NCBI GenBank assembly: GCA_014871385.1
Contig: CM026423.1
Span: forward strand, 8,284,967-8,348,966
Length of the DNA: 64,000 nucleotides
From: Ceratodon purpureus
Lineage: Eukaryota > Streptophyta > Bryopsida > Pseudoditrichales > Ditrichaceae
Reading direction: 5' to 3'
This document shows positions 10,932 to 21,960 of the stretch, piece after piece. The translations under genes and the position numbers were made by a program. How positions within the stretch are numbered: the stretch's first letter is position 1; every line of letters begins with the position of its first letter. The notes below the pieces were generated by a model. It had not been told where the DNA came from, did not search any database, and saw only the letters and a program-made list of their open reading frames with translations.

Positions 10932-13900
10932 TTTATTTTTATTTTATTCTTTTTATATTTGAAGTGGTTCCACAACTTTAGTAGATTTGAGAACAAAAAA
11001 CAAAGTTGTAGTTCATGTACATGTGGTTTTGATGAACTAACGGACTCTAAATTTAGAGTTTTGTAACAACAACAAGTTCTAAACATCTTCAATGCAAGTA
11101 TTAATCCAATAGAATTCAAAGACATAAATCATAAATCAATTAAAAATACAAATTCTGAATAAATTTGATGATTCATTATCTATAGATGGATTTTACATAT
11201 TATGGATCTATGATCTTAAAATAAAATAAAAATAAAAACAAAAAAAATTCATATAAAATCTATATAATAAAAAATTGTGTTTGTCTATCTATCCCTCTTA
11301 TATTATAAGCCAATTTTACATACAACCCTCAAAGAAACCTAATTCAATTGTGTTCTCAAATCAATTTGAAAGGTTGAAACTTTATGTATATTATTTGGAA
11401 TTCTTTAAATATAGAAGCGTTAATGCAATAAGAACTATAATTTGTAAAAAAATAAAGATTTGAATTGGATTTTATAAATATATAGTTGCACAAATCTATG
11501 GTTTTATAATTTAGAAGTATTTTCTTATATTAAAAATAAGAAGATACTAAAACTATTCATATTTAAGAACATATACAAAAATACCAATAAAAGCACACAT
11601 CTTGATCACATTTAAAATATGCAGATTCTTATGAAAAATGATAGGAATGAATAATGACTAGGTGACTCTTTCATGAGCATCGACTTAAACTTCAATGATC
11701 TCCAAGCTTGCAGTATACAATGTTGAGGCACATACAATTTACTTTTCTATTTCTTATGATGTAAATGTTTTTTGAAGACTGCGAAAAAAGAATCGAGCAG
11801 GCAGTACAATTTCATTTCTCGTTATCAGTATGCACACCAATGCACAAGTGTACCCCTTGGAAGCTTAGTTCACATCAAATATTTAAAAAAAATTGCATTA
11901 TAAAATAAAAGGACATAAGTTGACAGTTATGCGAAAAGCCTTATATGAAACCTAATTTATGTGTCTTTCTAGTATGTGCATTATTTTTTACTACTCAAAT
12001 GATTGTTTATATCTTGTTTGAAACTTTTGGATATTGTTTATGTGTCTTTTGAATCAATTTCTATTTTATATGTTTTGTATATGTTTTCATACGATGTATG
12101 TTATAAATGCACTAATGACATTTTTTAATTCTTAAAAATCATTAAAATTGGAAAATAATGTAACATTTTATATTTCATCAAATACAAATTTAAATCTAAA
12201 GATAATATAGTCAATTAGAAAATAATTTAGTGCATTATATTTTTTTAATATATTTATGTGTATATATCTTGCACAAATGTACATGTTAACTTAAAGTCAC
12301 ACTTTTTGCTTGGTATTTCTTAAAAGCTGTATAGATTTTAAATTAAATAGTTTAAAAAAAAATTATATCTCAATGCAAATTATTTGAAAACAATAGTTAC
12401 TTGGTCAATGCAAAAAAATCAATAGAAGGGATGTATAATTCTTTTATAGCATTTTTTATTATGGCTTTTAAAATTATTATGCACTAGTGCTACAAGGGCC
12501 AATCCTATGTGTTGGTCGACAAGCCACCACAGATAATCAATTGTCTTTAATTGTATATTTAAAAAAATACCCATGTAATAAATAAAAAAATAAATTATGT
12601 GTTTGTTTGTGAATGAAGACATCAATTCTACATAAATCGTTAACGTAAACATATTTTATAAGCCTTTGCAACATGCAACATCTTTTATTTTAAGTTTGAG
12701 ACTGTTCATTTATAATTTTCAGGAATGTATTGACACAATCTTCAATTGACATGTTTATGTATGTCTTCGTTCAATGCATTTACAACTTTCTTTAAAATTC
12801 ACTACACACTTGTAATTTGCAACAAGCAACTGGTTTGATACAAAGACATAAAGATCAACATCTTCCTCTTTGGTTTAATTCCCCTTCTTCAACAGAGAAA
12901 GTCCAAGTTCCGGGTAAATTAAAACCTTCTTCAACAGAGCTGGTTCATAGTATGAATCATGAACAAGACATCCGTCAAAACAAGCCAAGACAGCTCTTTT
13001 AACACATGCATACGTCAACCCCATAGAGTGAATGTAGTACTATTAGTGTTAACTCAGACTGGAAATTGCTCAATTTTTACAAATGTTCATGATAATGCCA
13101 TTACAACCAGGACAAATCTGAGAGTACATACCTTTAGAGCTGAATCACTTCTGCTTCCTGGACAAGGGAAAACAGTACTGCAACCGTCCCAAGTAGCTCC
13201 GGTTCAGCGGGCTTGAAATCAGAGTTGCTTAGAGAAAGACCTACTAATTATGTCCTCTTGCTCAAGACGACTGAACGAGCAGTGTAGACAAGGATTTACA
13301 AGCATCAGAAAGCAATTCACCAATGGAGGGTGGCATTCCGAAGTAAACAGAGTGCAGAGGAAGTTCAAGTACAATGTTTTGAGTGAGCCTGCAAAAATAA
13401 TGACAACTTAGCTTGAATTTAGTCTATTGAGCATTCGGCGTGCTATCCTGCAATATGGGATTCGTGCATGTCCCGATGTCAGCTGACAAAAGACTTGTTC
13501 TGATCTGCAGCTGGGAATTCCTGGTCACCCAAGACAAATTCCGTATCCTCTTCCACTTGGCATCTCCGGCAGTTAAGATGAAGTGAGAAAGTTAGAGGAG
13601 ACTTTGGCTGCGTGCATGATCCATCAATTGAAATAGTATGAACAAATACAGTAGGAAAGTCAGAGCGTTTGGTGCGTGAGTACAGAGTTAGAATTATGGA
13701 GTGGGAAGGAGATCATGACCTCAGCCTAAAGTATCCTGCCTGGCTTTTGAAGCGTGGAAGTATCATGGCTCCAGTCCATTGAAACTGTTTGCTCCAAATA
13801 TAAAACTGGAGCAGGATTGAACCATTTCATCAATTTCAAACCAACCACTACATTTTATATAATGCCGAGTTTACATTAACACCTTTATAAGGTGCTTTCA

Positions 13901-14013
13901 TGTGACTGCCCAAGGTATCCAAGGAGACCTGGTTCAAAAAAACTACACAATCGACTGTCTATCCCAACTGTAGGAAGGCTTTCACTCCAATGCTAGAACG
14001 TGGTGTCTAGCCG
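10932..14013. other. Intergenic, AT-rich then mixed, no gene seen
   Basis: 11.0-12.8 kb is very AT-rich and without coding signals apart from a second Helitron-like 5' end at 11259. From about 12.85 kb the base composition becomes balanced and probably includes the 3' untranslated region of the F-box gene. Short open frames at 12817-13002 and 12959-13216 show no recognisable domain and I do not call them genes. Confidence 0.55.
11259..11300 (+). mobile_element. Second Helitron-like 5' terminus
   Basis: A|TCTATATAATAAAAAATTG followed by TTTGTCTATCTATC closely resembles the 5' end at 7350. No matching hairpin plus CTRR end was found in the following 2.5 kb, so the element is truncated, decayed or only partly recognisable. 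Confidence 0.45.
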
Positions 14014-16345
14014 CTACGGTTCTAAGTCCAAACAAGGACTGTATGCCATGTCACATCCACGGTACGAAAATGGCTCGGGATATTGCTGTCGATGATGAGC
14101 TCCAACTGCATACGTTGTATGAAGACCAGACACCACATCATACTCCAAATAATTCACAAGCAAACACTCACCACGCAGCCTCCTACTAGACCATGAAAGG
14201 TAGATCATGTTGGACTTTGCCACAGAGCTGAACATTCTACACGCTTCCCAAAACTTTACAACATCATGTTTGACACCACGAAACACCACAGGCACAGTAA
14301 CCACATGCTTCCATATGCCTCCAACCAAAAGCCTTCCTTCCTCCATGAGCGAGAAGATGTGAAACTCACAGTTTGCAACATATGTTTCATGTCTTCTCCG
14401 TGGTTTGACATGGTTGAGTCCAGCTCGACACGATACACCAACCGCATATAGATTATTCATACACACAACCAAGGTGGGGTCACGAGCCCGACTGGAAAAA
14501 GCCTTGTTCTCCACGCTGTAATCTTGCGTAACGAGGATGCTAGAAATGAAGGTTTTAACCCCTAAAAATCCAGCCGTTTTTTGAAGCTCCAAGTTCCAAA
14601 ACTGTCATTTTTGACCGCTTTGTGGGAATGACGGTTTGGACCAGTTTTTTTTCCTTTTTTTAGACATCTAACCGTAAGATCTTGAACTTTACCCTCTTTA
14701 GAAGTACTGATAAAATTTTCAAGTGTTGGATGTTTACCATTTGTGAGATTATAATGTTTAAAGTTGCAGCAAAACATTTTTTTGGTATAAACCGAACGAC
14801 ATAGGGTAAATGGTGAAAATGGGGACTTGATGATCATTAGCCCAAACATTTTGCTCATATTTTTTTCCATGTAGGTAATCAAGTTGGGTACCTCCATGCA
14901 AAATTTTAGAGACTTATTCCTTTTTTAGGACCTTCATAAAAATTAATTTCTAGAAGCGGGTCTAAAAACGTTGATATCGTAAAACATGTATGACGTTATG
15001 TATACTTGGTTTTAGAAAAATCTAAACGGTGGTTAGGTGCCTTTATACATTTTTTATTTTTAAGCGCAATTAATTTTGAAAATTTTCAAAATCTCAAATT
15101 TTGACGAATTTTGAAAGAAATAATTCAAAAATTTGAAGCTTGTCATAGTAATTTTTGGAGGCTGCCCTTGTAAAATTGGTTTATTTTTTGACTTGGGTCT
15201 CTTTGGAATTTGAGTGGTGGTTTGGTTATGAAAATATTTCAAGAAAAAAAAATTTAAAAAACCCTAATTTTAAGCTGCCCGTTTTGGACTTGAAACCTAA
15301 AATTTCTAGATGAAGGTCTTAAAATTGGAATTTGGCTTTGAAAATTTTACCACATATACTTTGCAATATAGGGAGTATCCAGTAAAAATCTTAGGCAAAA
15401 ATATGAATTTCAACCCCCTCATCGTGGCTGCCCAAAACAGCAAAAACCCATTTCGGCTTTCCTGGATTTTTAGGGGTTAAGTTCATATCTCCCAGATTCT
15501 ATGTCGTGTATCCTCAACTTATAACTCCATCGCAATGTGCCTAAATATGGAACTTTTCCCGTCATCTGCAGCATGTACACATGGCCCTTCAAATACACAC
15601 TAGATACATAATAAAAGCCAAAATTACGTTCAAGACCAATTGCCGCACACACCCACTGCTCATTGGAAGAGGTGTACACATCGATGCACTCATATGAAAT
15701 TCTGATAACCATGTACTCATTCGGCAGATCCTTCAACAACAGAACCGTTCGCGTAGTACTTATACGTGCCATATACATGTTTTTGTTTACGCAGTCGGCA
15801 TGTCTTGGCAACATTTTCCACTTCTTGCTCAGAGGGTTGCACACAATATAGTCAAAATCCTCGCCGCGTGAGTCGTTTCTGACCAACACAACAAGCCCAC
15901 CAGAGACAGCCTGCAAAGCATAACAATCCGAGCGTGACAGTGAAAAGCCAGGAAGGAAGTCGAACCCAACAAGAGGGTGTTGCTCCTTCGTCCCCTGATG
16001 TACGCCATACCATTTCCATGTCCATGATCCAGGAAAACCACCACGTCGCCAAATGCAATCACGATGCTCAAATGCAAGTGGGAAGTACCAATCCAACTTC
16101 GACTCATCCTTCCTGCGCTCCTTCGCAATCTGCACAAGGTTCTTCTCACACCACGCCCTCCATTCCTTGCTGAGGACCTTGCACCGAACCAGAGTGCGCA
16201 CCGGCAAGTACCAGAACACCAAATCAGCAACACAGCCCAAGGATGCAGATGAACAAGCTGAGCTTCGACAGGCTCTAATTGTTTGACGACTCGGCTCTGC
16301 ATCATCAGCTGACGAGGAATCTGATAAACAAATCACGTGAGCCAT
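14014..16345 (-). pseudogene. F-box gene interrupted by a TTAA-flanked element
   Basis: Predicted substrate-recognition subunit of an SCF ubiquitin ligase. The start at 16345 sits in ACCATGG. The F-box motif is at about residues 35-75 (VADLVFWYLPVRTLVRCKVL then WRAW). A kelch-like or F-box-associated region follows, with GGLVVLVRND, CNPLSKKWKMLP, VYTSSNEQW and YVSSVYLKGHVYML. The frame stops just inside an insertion at 14559-15476. Coding resumes after it at VKTFISSILV and ends with TAG at 14014-14016. Joining 15477-16345 to 14014-14554, that is removing the element plus one TTAA, gives 1410 bases, exactly 470 codons, with the frame matching on both sides. As it stands the gene makes a protein truncated near residue 290 unless the insert is spliced out. 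Confidence 0.85.
14559..15476 (-). mobile_element. 918 bp TIR element, TTAA target duplication, copy 1
   Basis: Ends are perfect inverted repeats, CCCCTAAAAATCCAG at 14559 and its complement at 15476. Both sides are flanked by TTAA (14555-14558 and 15477-15480). The interior is homologous along its length to 43554-44478 in inverse orientation. There is no transposase-length frame, so it is non-autonomous. TTAA duplication with C-rich ends is the rule for piggyBac; PIF/Harbinger (TWA) would need a different boundary. The superfamily remains an inference. Confidence 0.85.
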
Positions 16346-17623
16346 GGTGCTTGCAATACCAGATCAATTGTATCAAACCATATCTATCTCTACCCTAATT
16401 CCCTCTCAGGAAAAGTTGCAACTTGGCAATGCGACCAGTAAATTTCTCAAGATGGTGGTTTCATTGATTGCCTGGATTGGTTGCTAACAGGTTGATGAAA
16501 GGCTTTAAGACAAAGCATACACACACAGGATGATGCAAACTACATACATGCATATGTGATAGACATGAGGAAAGAGAACACTCAATTGTGCTCGCTTGAA
16601 AGGATTAGATGAAGTTGGCAATCATCGTAATTATCACACAGAGAGTGAGATTTTCTAGCTAATCATTGGGATTAACTGCAGTTTAGTGGGCGTTATCAAC
16701 TACTGATTTCAGGTTAGACCCTAATTTGGCAATTTTCAGTTTAGACTCTTAGATTTACTGAAGTTTTGTAGATTTATTGATCACATGTAAAGGAGAAACT
16801 TGTAAATGACTTTTTTTACCACAAACCTTCTGAGACTTTTAAACCTATCATAAACTGCTACAGGCCCTAAGTGATTTCAATGATAAAATATTGCAGTGAA
16901 TGTAAATGCTTGTAAATGCCTCTTTTTAGATCTAATTGTCTTTAAATGCTTGCAATTGCCTCAGAATGTTTCATACTAACTAAGGTAGAGATACCCATAA
17001 CCGATAATGGCCCCATCACAGATAAGTAGGCTTCTTGGTTACAAACAATGGAAAACGAGTAGCCGATAATTGATGAATAGTAGATTCAGGATGCATCCTC
17101 CAATAGAATACGTCTGTGACTATATTGGAATTAGATAGTCTTGTGTTTGTTCACTACTCTTATTGTTGTCTGTCATGGGTGAACCTATATATCGGTTATG
17201 GGGTGTGATGCACCTTTCTACAAAAACATTTTTAGTAATTGGATTTTTACTCAATTAATTCTGAAAAATTCTCAGTCTTCATGAACCTTATGTTTTTACA
17301 AACGAAAAATAACTCCTCCTTCATAACACAAGCGCAGCTATGCCCAAATGCTTAAGTTATTAGTTATAGGTACTTCTACCTTATGTGCATCTATTTTCTA
17401 CATGTAAATATGTATTTTCTTTTTTATATGTTGTCGAGAAGAAAGAAAAGTTTTGTCCATAAAAAAAAGACTCGCCCACGATTTCTTGCATGCAGGTTTT
17501 TTCACAGAGTGGAAATTCCACATGAAAACCTGGGAGGCCCTATCAAGAACAAATTATGCTTTAAGAGGTATCTTTAGGTATAAGGGAAAAAAATTCCAAA
17601 GGGGGTTACACTCATATATTTTA

Positions 17624-17868
17624 CTATGAGCAACAATAGTGGTCTTTCACAGTCCTATCATATTGTAGACCACCACAACCTCCAAAACCACCACACCTCA
17701 GTATGACCTCACCAACCTCTATAATCTCTAAAAGTAAATTGTCAGTCTTCATTTGGAGGACTAATTTACTTATTGGTCACCTTGCTAGTGGGTGAACTCT
17801 CACAATCATAGAATACGGTTTTGGGTTCAATGGTGAGCAAAGTTGAGGACCACTATTATTGCTCATAG
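17624..17868. mobile_element. MITE-like inverted repeat, 245 bp
   Basis: CTATGAGCAACAATAGTGG at the left and the complement of CTATGAGCAATAATAGTGG at the right; 20 of 21 bases match. TA occurs at both edges of the inner TGAGCAA repeat, which would fit a TA target site. Non-coding. Confidence 0.6.
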
Positions 17869-19290
17869 GAAATTCTAAGTTAGAAATGGGTCACAAAGTA
17901 CTTGGCACTTTGAGTTTTCCTATAAAATTGAGAAGTGCAAATTTTAAGGTGCAAATTTTTGCATTCCTCATGAAATCCTATTTTGAAGATTAGAATATCT
18001 TTTAAAGGATTTTGGAATTGCTAAATATAGGACAGATTGCTTAAGTTGGTGGTTTTAAGTGTGTCTACCATAAGTAAAGCCATCACCTTCCTTTCTCTGC
18101 ACGTACATGCCTACTTAAAGGTGCTCCACCCTATGACCACCATTTACCCATGAGCAACAGCTATAATAATGGCTAAAGGTAGTGTACCCAATTCCTAACT
18201 AGGCCGAATTTCCGACCCCTGGGATTGGAGGGTTGGGTTTCAAAAATCTCATAATTTATTTTTAGAAAGTATCCAAGAGTGCTTGAATTACGTCTATGCC
18301 TGGGAAATTTAAGTGCTTCAAATTGGTGTAAAAACACTTTATATCAAAATCGTCCTTTAATGGAAATCATGATCCTATGAACGGTTGATGACAATTTTGT
18401 GCTTCCAGACTTAAGAATCTATTGAAAATTATAGAAATGCTAAAAAAATGTATTTTTTTAGAATTCTTTTGCACTAGCTTAAGTATGCTAACCCGAAATT
18501 TTGTCAAAAATACAATCCACTACCTAGGAACCATTAAGAATACATTTATTAGCCACCAAACTCAAGGCATTGATGACAATGAATGCTAGAGTGGTGGTTA
18601 TGTGCTGAAATTTTGTGCAAATGGTATGAAACAAAGGGGGTATTGAAAACACCAATGGCTATAAGACATGGTTGTGATTTTTTACAAAAATCATGTAGTA
18701 GTAATTGGTTTGGTACATAGTGGTATTTAAACAAAATTCAGATGCTTTCGCACTCAATGAATAGTGATGATTGATTGATTGATGATTAGATGGTAATGGG
18801 CTAGTCTAATGGTGGTCATTCCAATATCTTTTGTAAAATCACAACTAATTCAATTTTTATCAAAAAAATTATAACTATAAGTGCATTGATATTCAAACCT
18901 TATTTTCTTTCATTAAATAAACATTTGATATTTGACATATAACCTACAATAGGTAGCATTTCTTATTGTGGTGGTCATAGGGTAATTTACCTTAGTAAAC
19001 TAGGATGATTCAACTCATGTGGTGCATGTGTTTTGTAGAATCAGAGGAGAGGGTTTTCGTTCAATGGATGACTTCAGAAGGTAGCACTTGATGCATGGAA
19101 ATAAGATAAGCACTTCTCCGACCAAAGATCAATATTCAATGTCATAAATCGTGTGGCTTGTTAAACAAATGGCAACTTGTAAGTGGCCTTGGCTTTAGTG
19201 GTAAAGAATACACTGCATACTAATTTGATTTTCATTCAAGGTTAATTACACGACATAATTTCATGCACATATATTTTGGATCTTTATATT

Positions 19291-19538
19291 CCCCCATCGA
19301 GCGTGGCTCGGTTGCCAGGTTTGGTGGGGGGCAATTTTCTACCCCTCCTCGTTTTAGGGTCTTAGGATCTTTTTTTTGTTTTTTTGTTTTTTGCTAAATT
19401 TGGGCCCAAAGGCCCCAACTTACTCTATGGAGGTCCTCTTGAGATCATTAGGACCTCACTCAAATAATAGGGCCAGAGATTTGCCCCACTCCTCCTACCC
19501 CCTCCCGAACCTGACCTCCGAGCCACGCTCGATGGAGG
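19291..19538. mobile_element. MITE-like inverted repeat, 248 bp
   Basis: CCCCCATCGAGCGTGGCTCG at 19291 and its complement ending at 19538 match at 20 of 21 positions. ATT flanks both ends. The interior is GC-rich and lacks coding potential. The superfamily is not clear. Confidence 0.7.
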
Positions 19539-20308
19539 ATTCAGACAGATCCATATATTTTGTGCTAGTTTGTAATGAACTGTACGTTGGCTTGTGAGTG
19601 CATCAGAGTACTAAGTTAAGGTTGCCAGTTGGACAACCTATTATCACCACCAACCCCAAAATCAACAGTCATGTGGCCCAAAACCACCAGCCCCCAACCC
19701 CATTTCCATAATTTTCTGAATACCAATTTATTATTGGAGGAGGGAAGGGAGCAGATTTGGGTCACGCAAGCCACCAATATTGGGGAAGGAAGGGAGCAGA
19801 TTTTGGTCATATTGCATTCCTGTGATCACATTGGCTGTGGGCGTGGTAGTTTTAGGTCATGATTCTGTTGATTTCAGGTTATGAGTAGAGTAGTGTTCAA
19901 ATTTCAACGCTCTTGGTTTTAAGTCTCTTGTGTTCACAGTGTTGGATGTTTTGAGAAGTGGTGATTAGCATCACTTATTGTGGAAGTAGGGAGTATGGTA
20001 TGTGGAGAGTAGGTAAAAGCTTACTTTCCTCTTTGAAAATTTGTAGCAATTTCAGTATGATGAATTAGATGATCACGACAATTGCAAAATTCATGATTTC
20101 CTATTTTGACTTCATTAAAAAATTCTTAGTACGGAAAACAATGCTATAAATAGGTCACGCCCCTTAAGTTGGTGGTTATAGGTTCTCCAACCTTATTGTC
20201 TTTCTAACAATCAGTGTGGCCAACTTTTAGCAGTTTTCAAATCAATCAATTGAAGCCTGCAATATTGGGAACTGTAGGCATTTGCTGTATCAAATGTGGT
20301 TGGGTATA

Positions 20309-20597
20309 AGGTAAATGACTAGTAACCGACCATTTAAGCAATTTTGGAGGTTATTTTTCAAAGCATGATGTGGCAGAAATTTTTCCCATGTAGGAAGATA
20401 AGGTGAATTTTTCAGAATTTTTCCTCAAAAATTAAAATTATTGTGAATTTCAAGGAGACAAAAGTGCACCGTACTAGTAACCGATCATTGAAGATTTCCA
20501 CCCAAAATGTTCAGGAAAGCAAAGATTTTATAGTAGAAACTAAAGATTTTGCCCACTGGTCAGTTATTGGTACTAGTCGGCTACTGGTCATTTACCT
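20309..20597. mobile_element. MITE-like inverted repeat flanked by TA, 289 bp
   Basis: Left end AGGTAAATGACTAGTAACCG and right end the complement of AGGTAAATGACCAGTAGCCG. TA flanks both sides (20307-20308 and 20598-20599), as in Tc1/mariner-derived MITEs. A further internal copy of ACTAGTAACCGA occurs near 20473. Confidence 0.6.
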
Positions 20598-21960
20598 TAG
20601 AGATTAGGTTGTTTTGTTGAAATTACTGCTTCCAGTAATTGCACAAAACACCTAGAAACTTGTGAGACATCCATTCCAAAATTCATTTGTATTTGCATGA
20701 TGTGAATTAGCTGGCTTCAATTTTAATATACACAAAAGACCACCACACGGTCTCACGATTGTCCATGGGTTCATTTTTTCTGCGGGCTCTTTCATTGTGA
20801 CCTCGCATACAAACACTCTTGCAAAGGCACAATGGCATAGATAAAAAATGCATCCAAATCCAAATGATTTTTACAAATCTTATAAGTTATATGTGGCACT
20901 TGAGGAAACATCATACATATCATATACATAACACATTCACTACATGCACTACAAGATGACCATACAGTTCCTCATTCATAAAGTGTCGCCCTTCAGTCAT
21001 GTAGAATATGGAAAAGCACGCTTTTTCTTGTCTTTTGTGACCCGGCTGATCCATCAACTTCTAAAATGCTTGATATAGTATGTGAGGAATGACAAGGTTG
21101 CTCCTAGTGATCACTGATGATGTTAGCTTACGTCATGTATAGAACATGAGAATTATTCTTTATACCATCAGTTTCATCAAAGATGAAATTTCCACAAAGC
21201 ACGTGTCCTTAAAACCAGCAAACTTGTCCCCGGCGATAAACCTCGCTCTCATCTTAATGACCAAGGCTCCCAACCTAGGGTTCCCATTGGAGGTAAAAAA
21301 GGCTCCTATAATTTGCTTGTTGATGAAAAAACTATATTTAAAAATTGTTTTAAAAATAATAATTATTAGTCTATCTAAAATTATTGTAGTGGGTCCCTCC
21401 AGACTTTTATTGGGGTCCCTCGTTCCATTAAAAATATAAAAATTACCAAAAAAGGCCGAAGGAAGGGGAGTAGACAGGGAGGAGAAAGGGGGAGGAGGGA
21501 GGGCCTGCCTTGTCATTAAGACTTGTACTCATATCATTCAGTACAGCTACAATCTGCTTTAGTTAGTAGTTTGTGAAATTTGATATGTTAGTACACCAGC
21601 TTAGGTCTTTCATCAAAATCAAATCGAAAGTAAATTCTCAGATTTAGAGCCTGCTTGAATCAAACGCTTTGGTGTAGTAGGCCCGTATTGCAGCACTGAG
21701 AGTTCGTCAAGCCTAGCAATAATATTTAACTGTGCATAATATTGTATCTTGACAAGCCTGACCACAACTAAGGTAAGGAAATCCCACATTGTAAGAGACT
21801 CTTATATCAGGGGATGACCATCTGTCTGGTATAGAGTATGGGTGCAAGAACATACAAACAATTGATGAGACTGATCCTACTATGTTCTTGGCCAACAAAG
21901 TAATGACCAGTATACTTCTGTAAGATAAGCACGGGTATTTTACATAATAAATGACTGAAT

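Larger units (their letters stand above)
16346..21960. other. Gene-free interval with MITE-like inverted repeats
   Basis: 5.6 kb between the F-box gene and the H+-ATPase with no convincing exons on either strand. It contains the three inverted-repeat elements listed separately, a perfect 13-base inverted repeat CCCATAACCGATA at 16994-17006 and 17190-17202, a GATT-type microsatellite near 18770, and a short direct duplication near 19738-19811 (GGGAGCAGATTT twice). A 118-codon minus-strand frame at 21160-21516 has no recognisable domain. The last part carries the 3' untranslated region of the H+-ATPase. Confidence 0.6.

Noticed and set aside
12817..13216. Overlapping short plus-strand frames
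   Set aside because: No conserved motif; probably part of the 3' untranslated region or spacer near the F-box gene.
16994..17202. Perfect 13-base inverted repeat CCCATAACCGATA
   Set aside because: Too short, and the flanking bases do not pair, so a transposon call is not supported.
21160..21516. 118-codon minus-strand frame
   Set aside because: No domain recognised and no splice context; may be part of an unclassified repeat.
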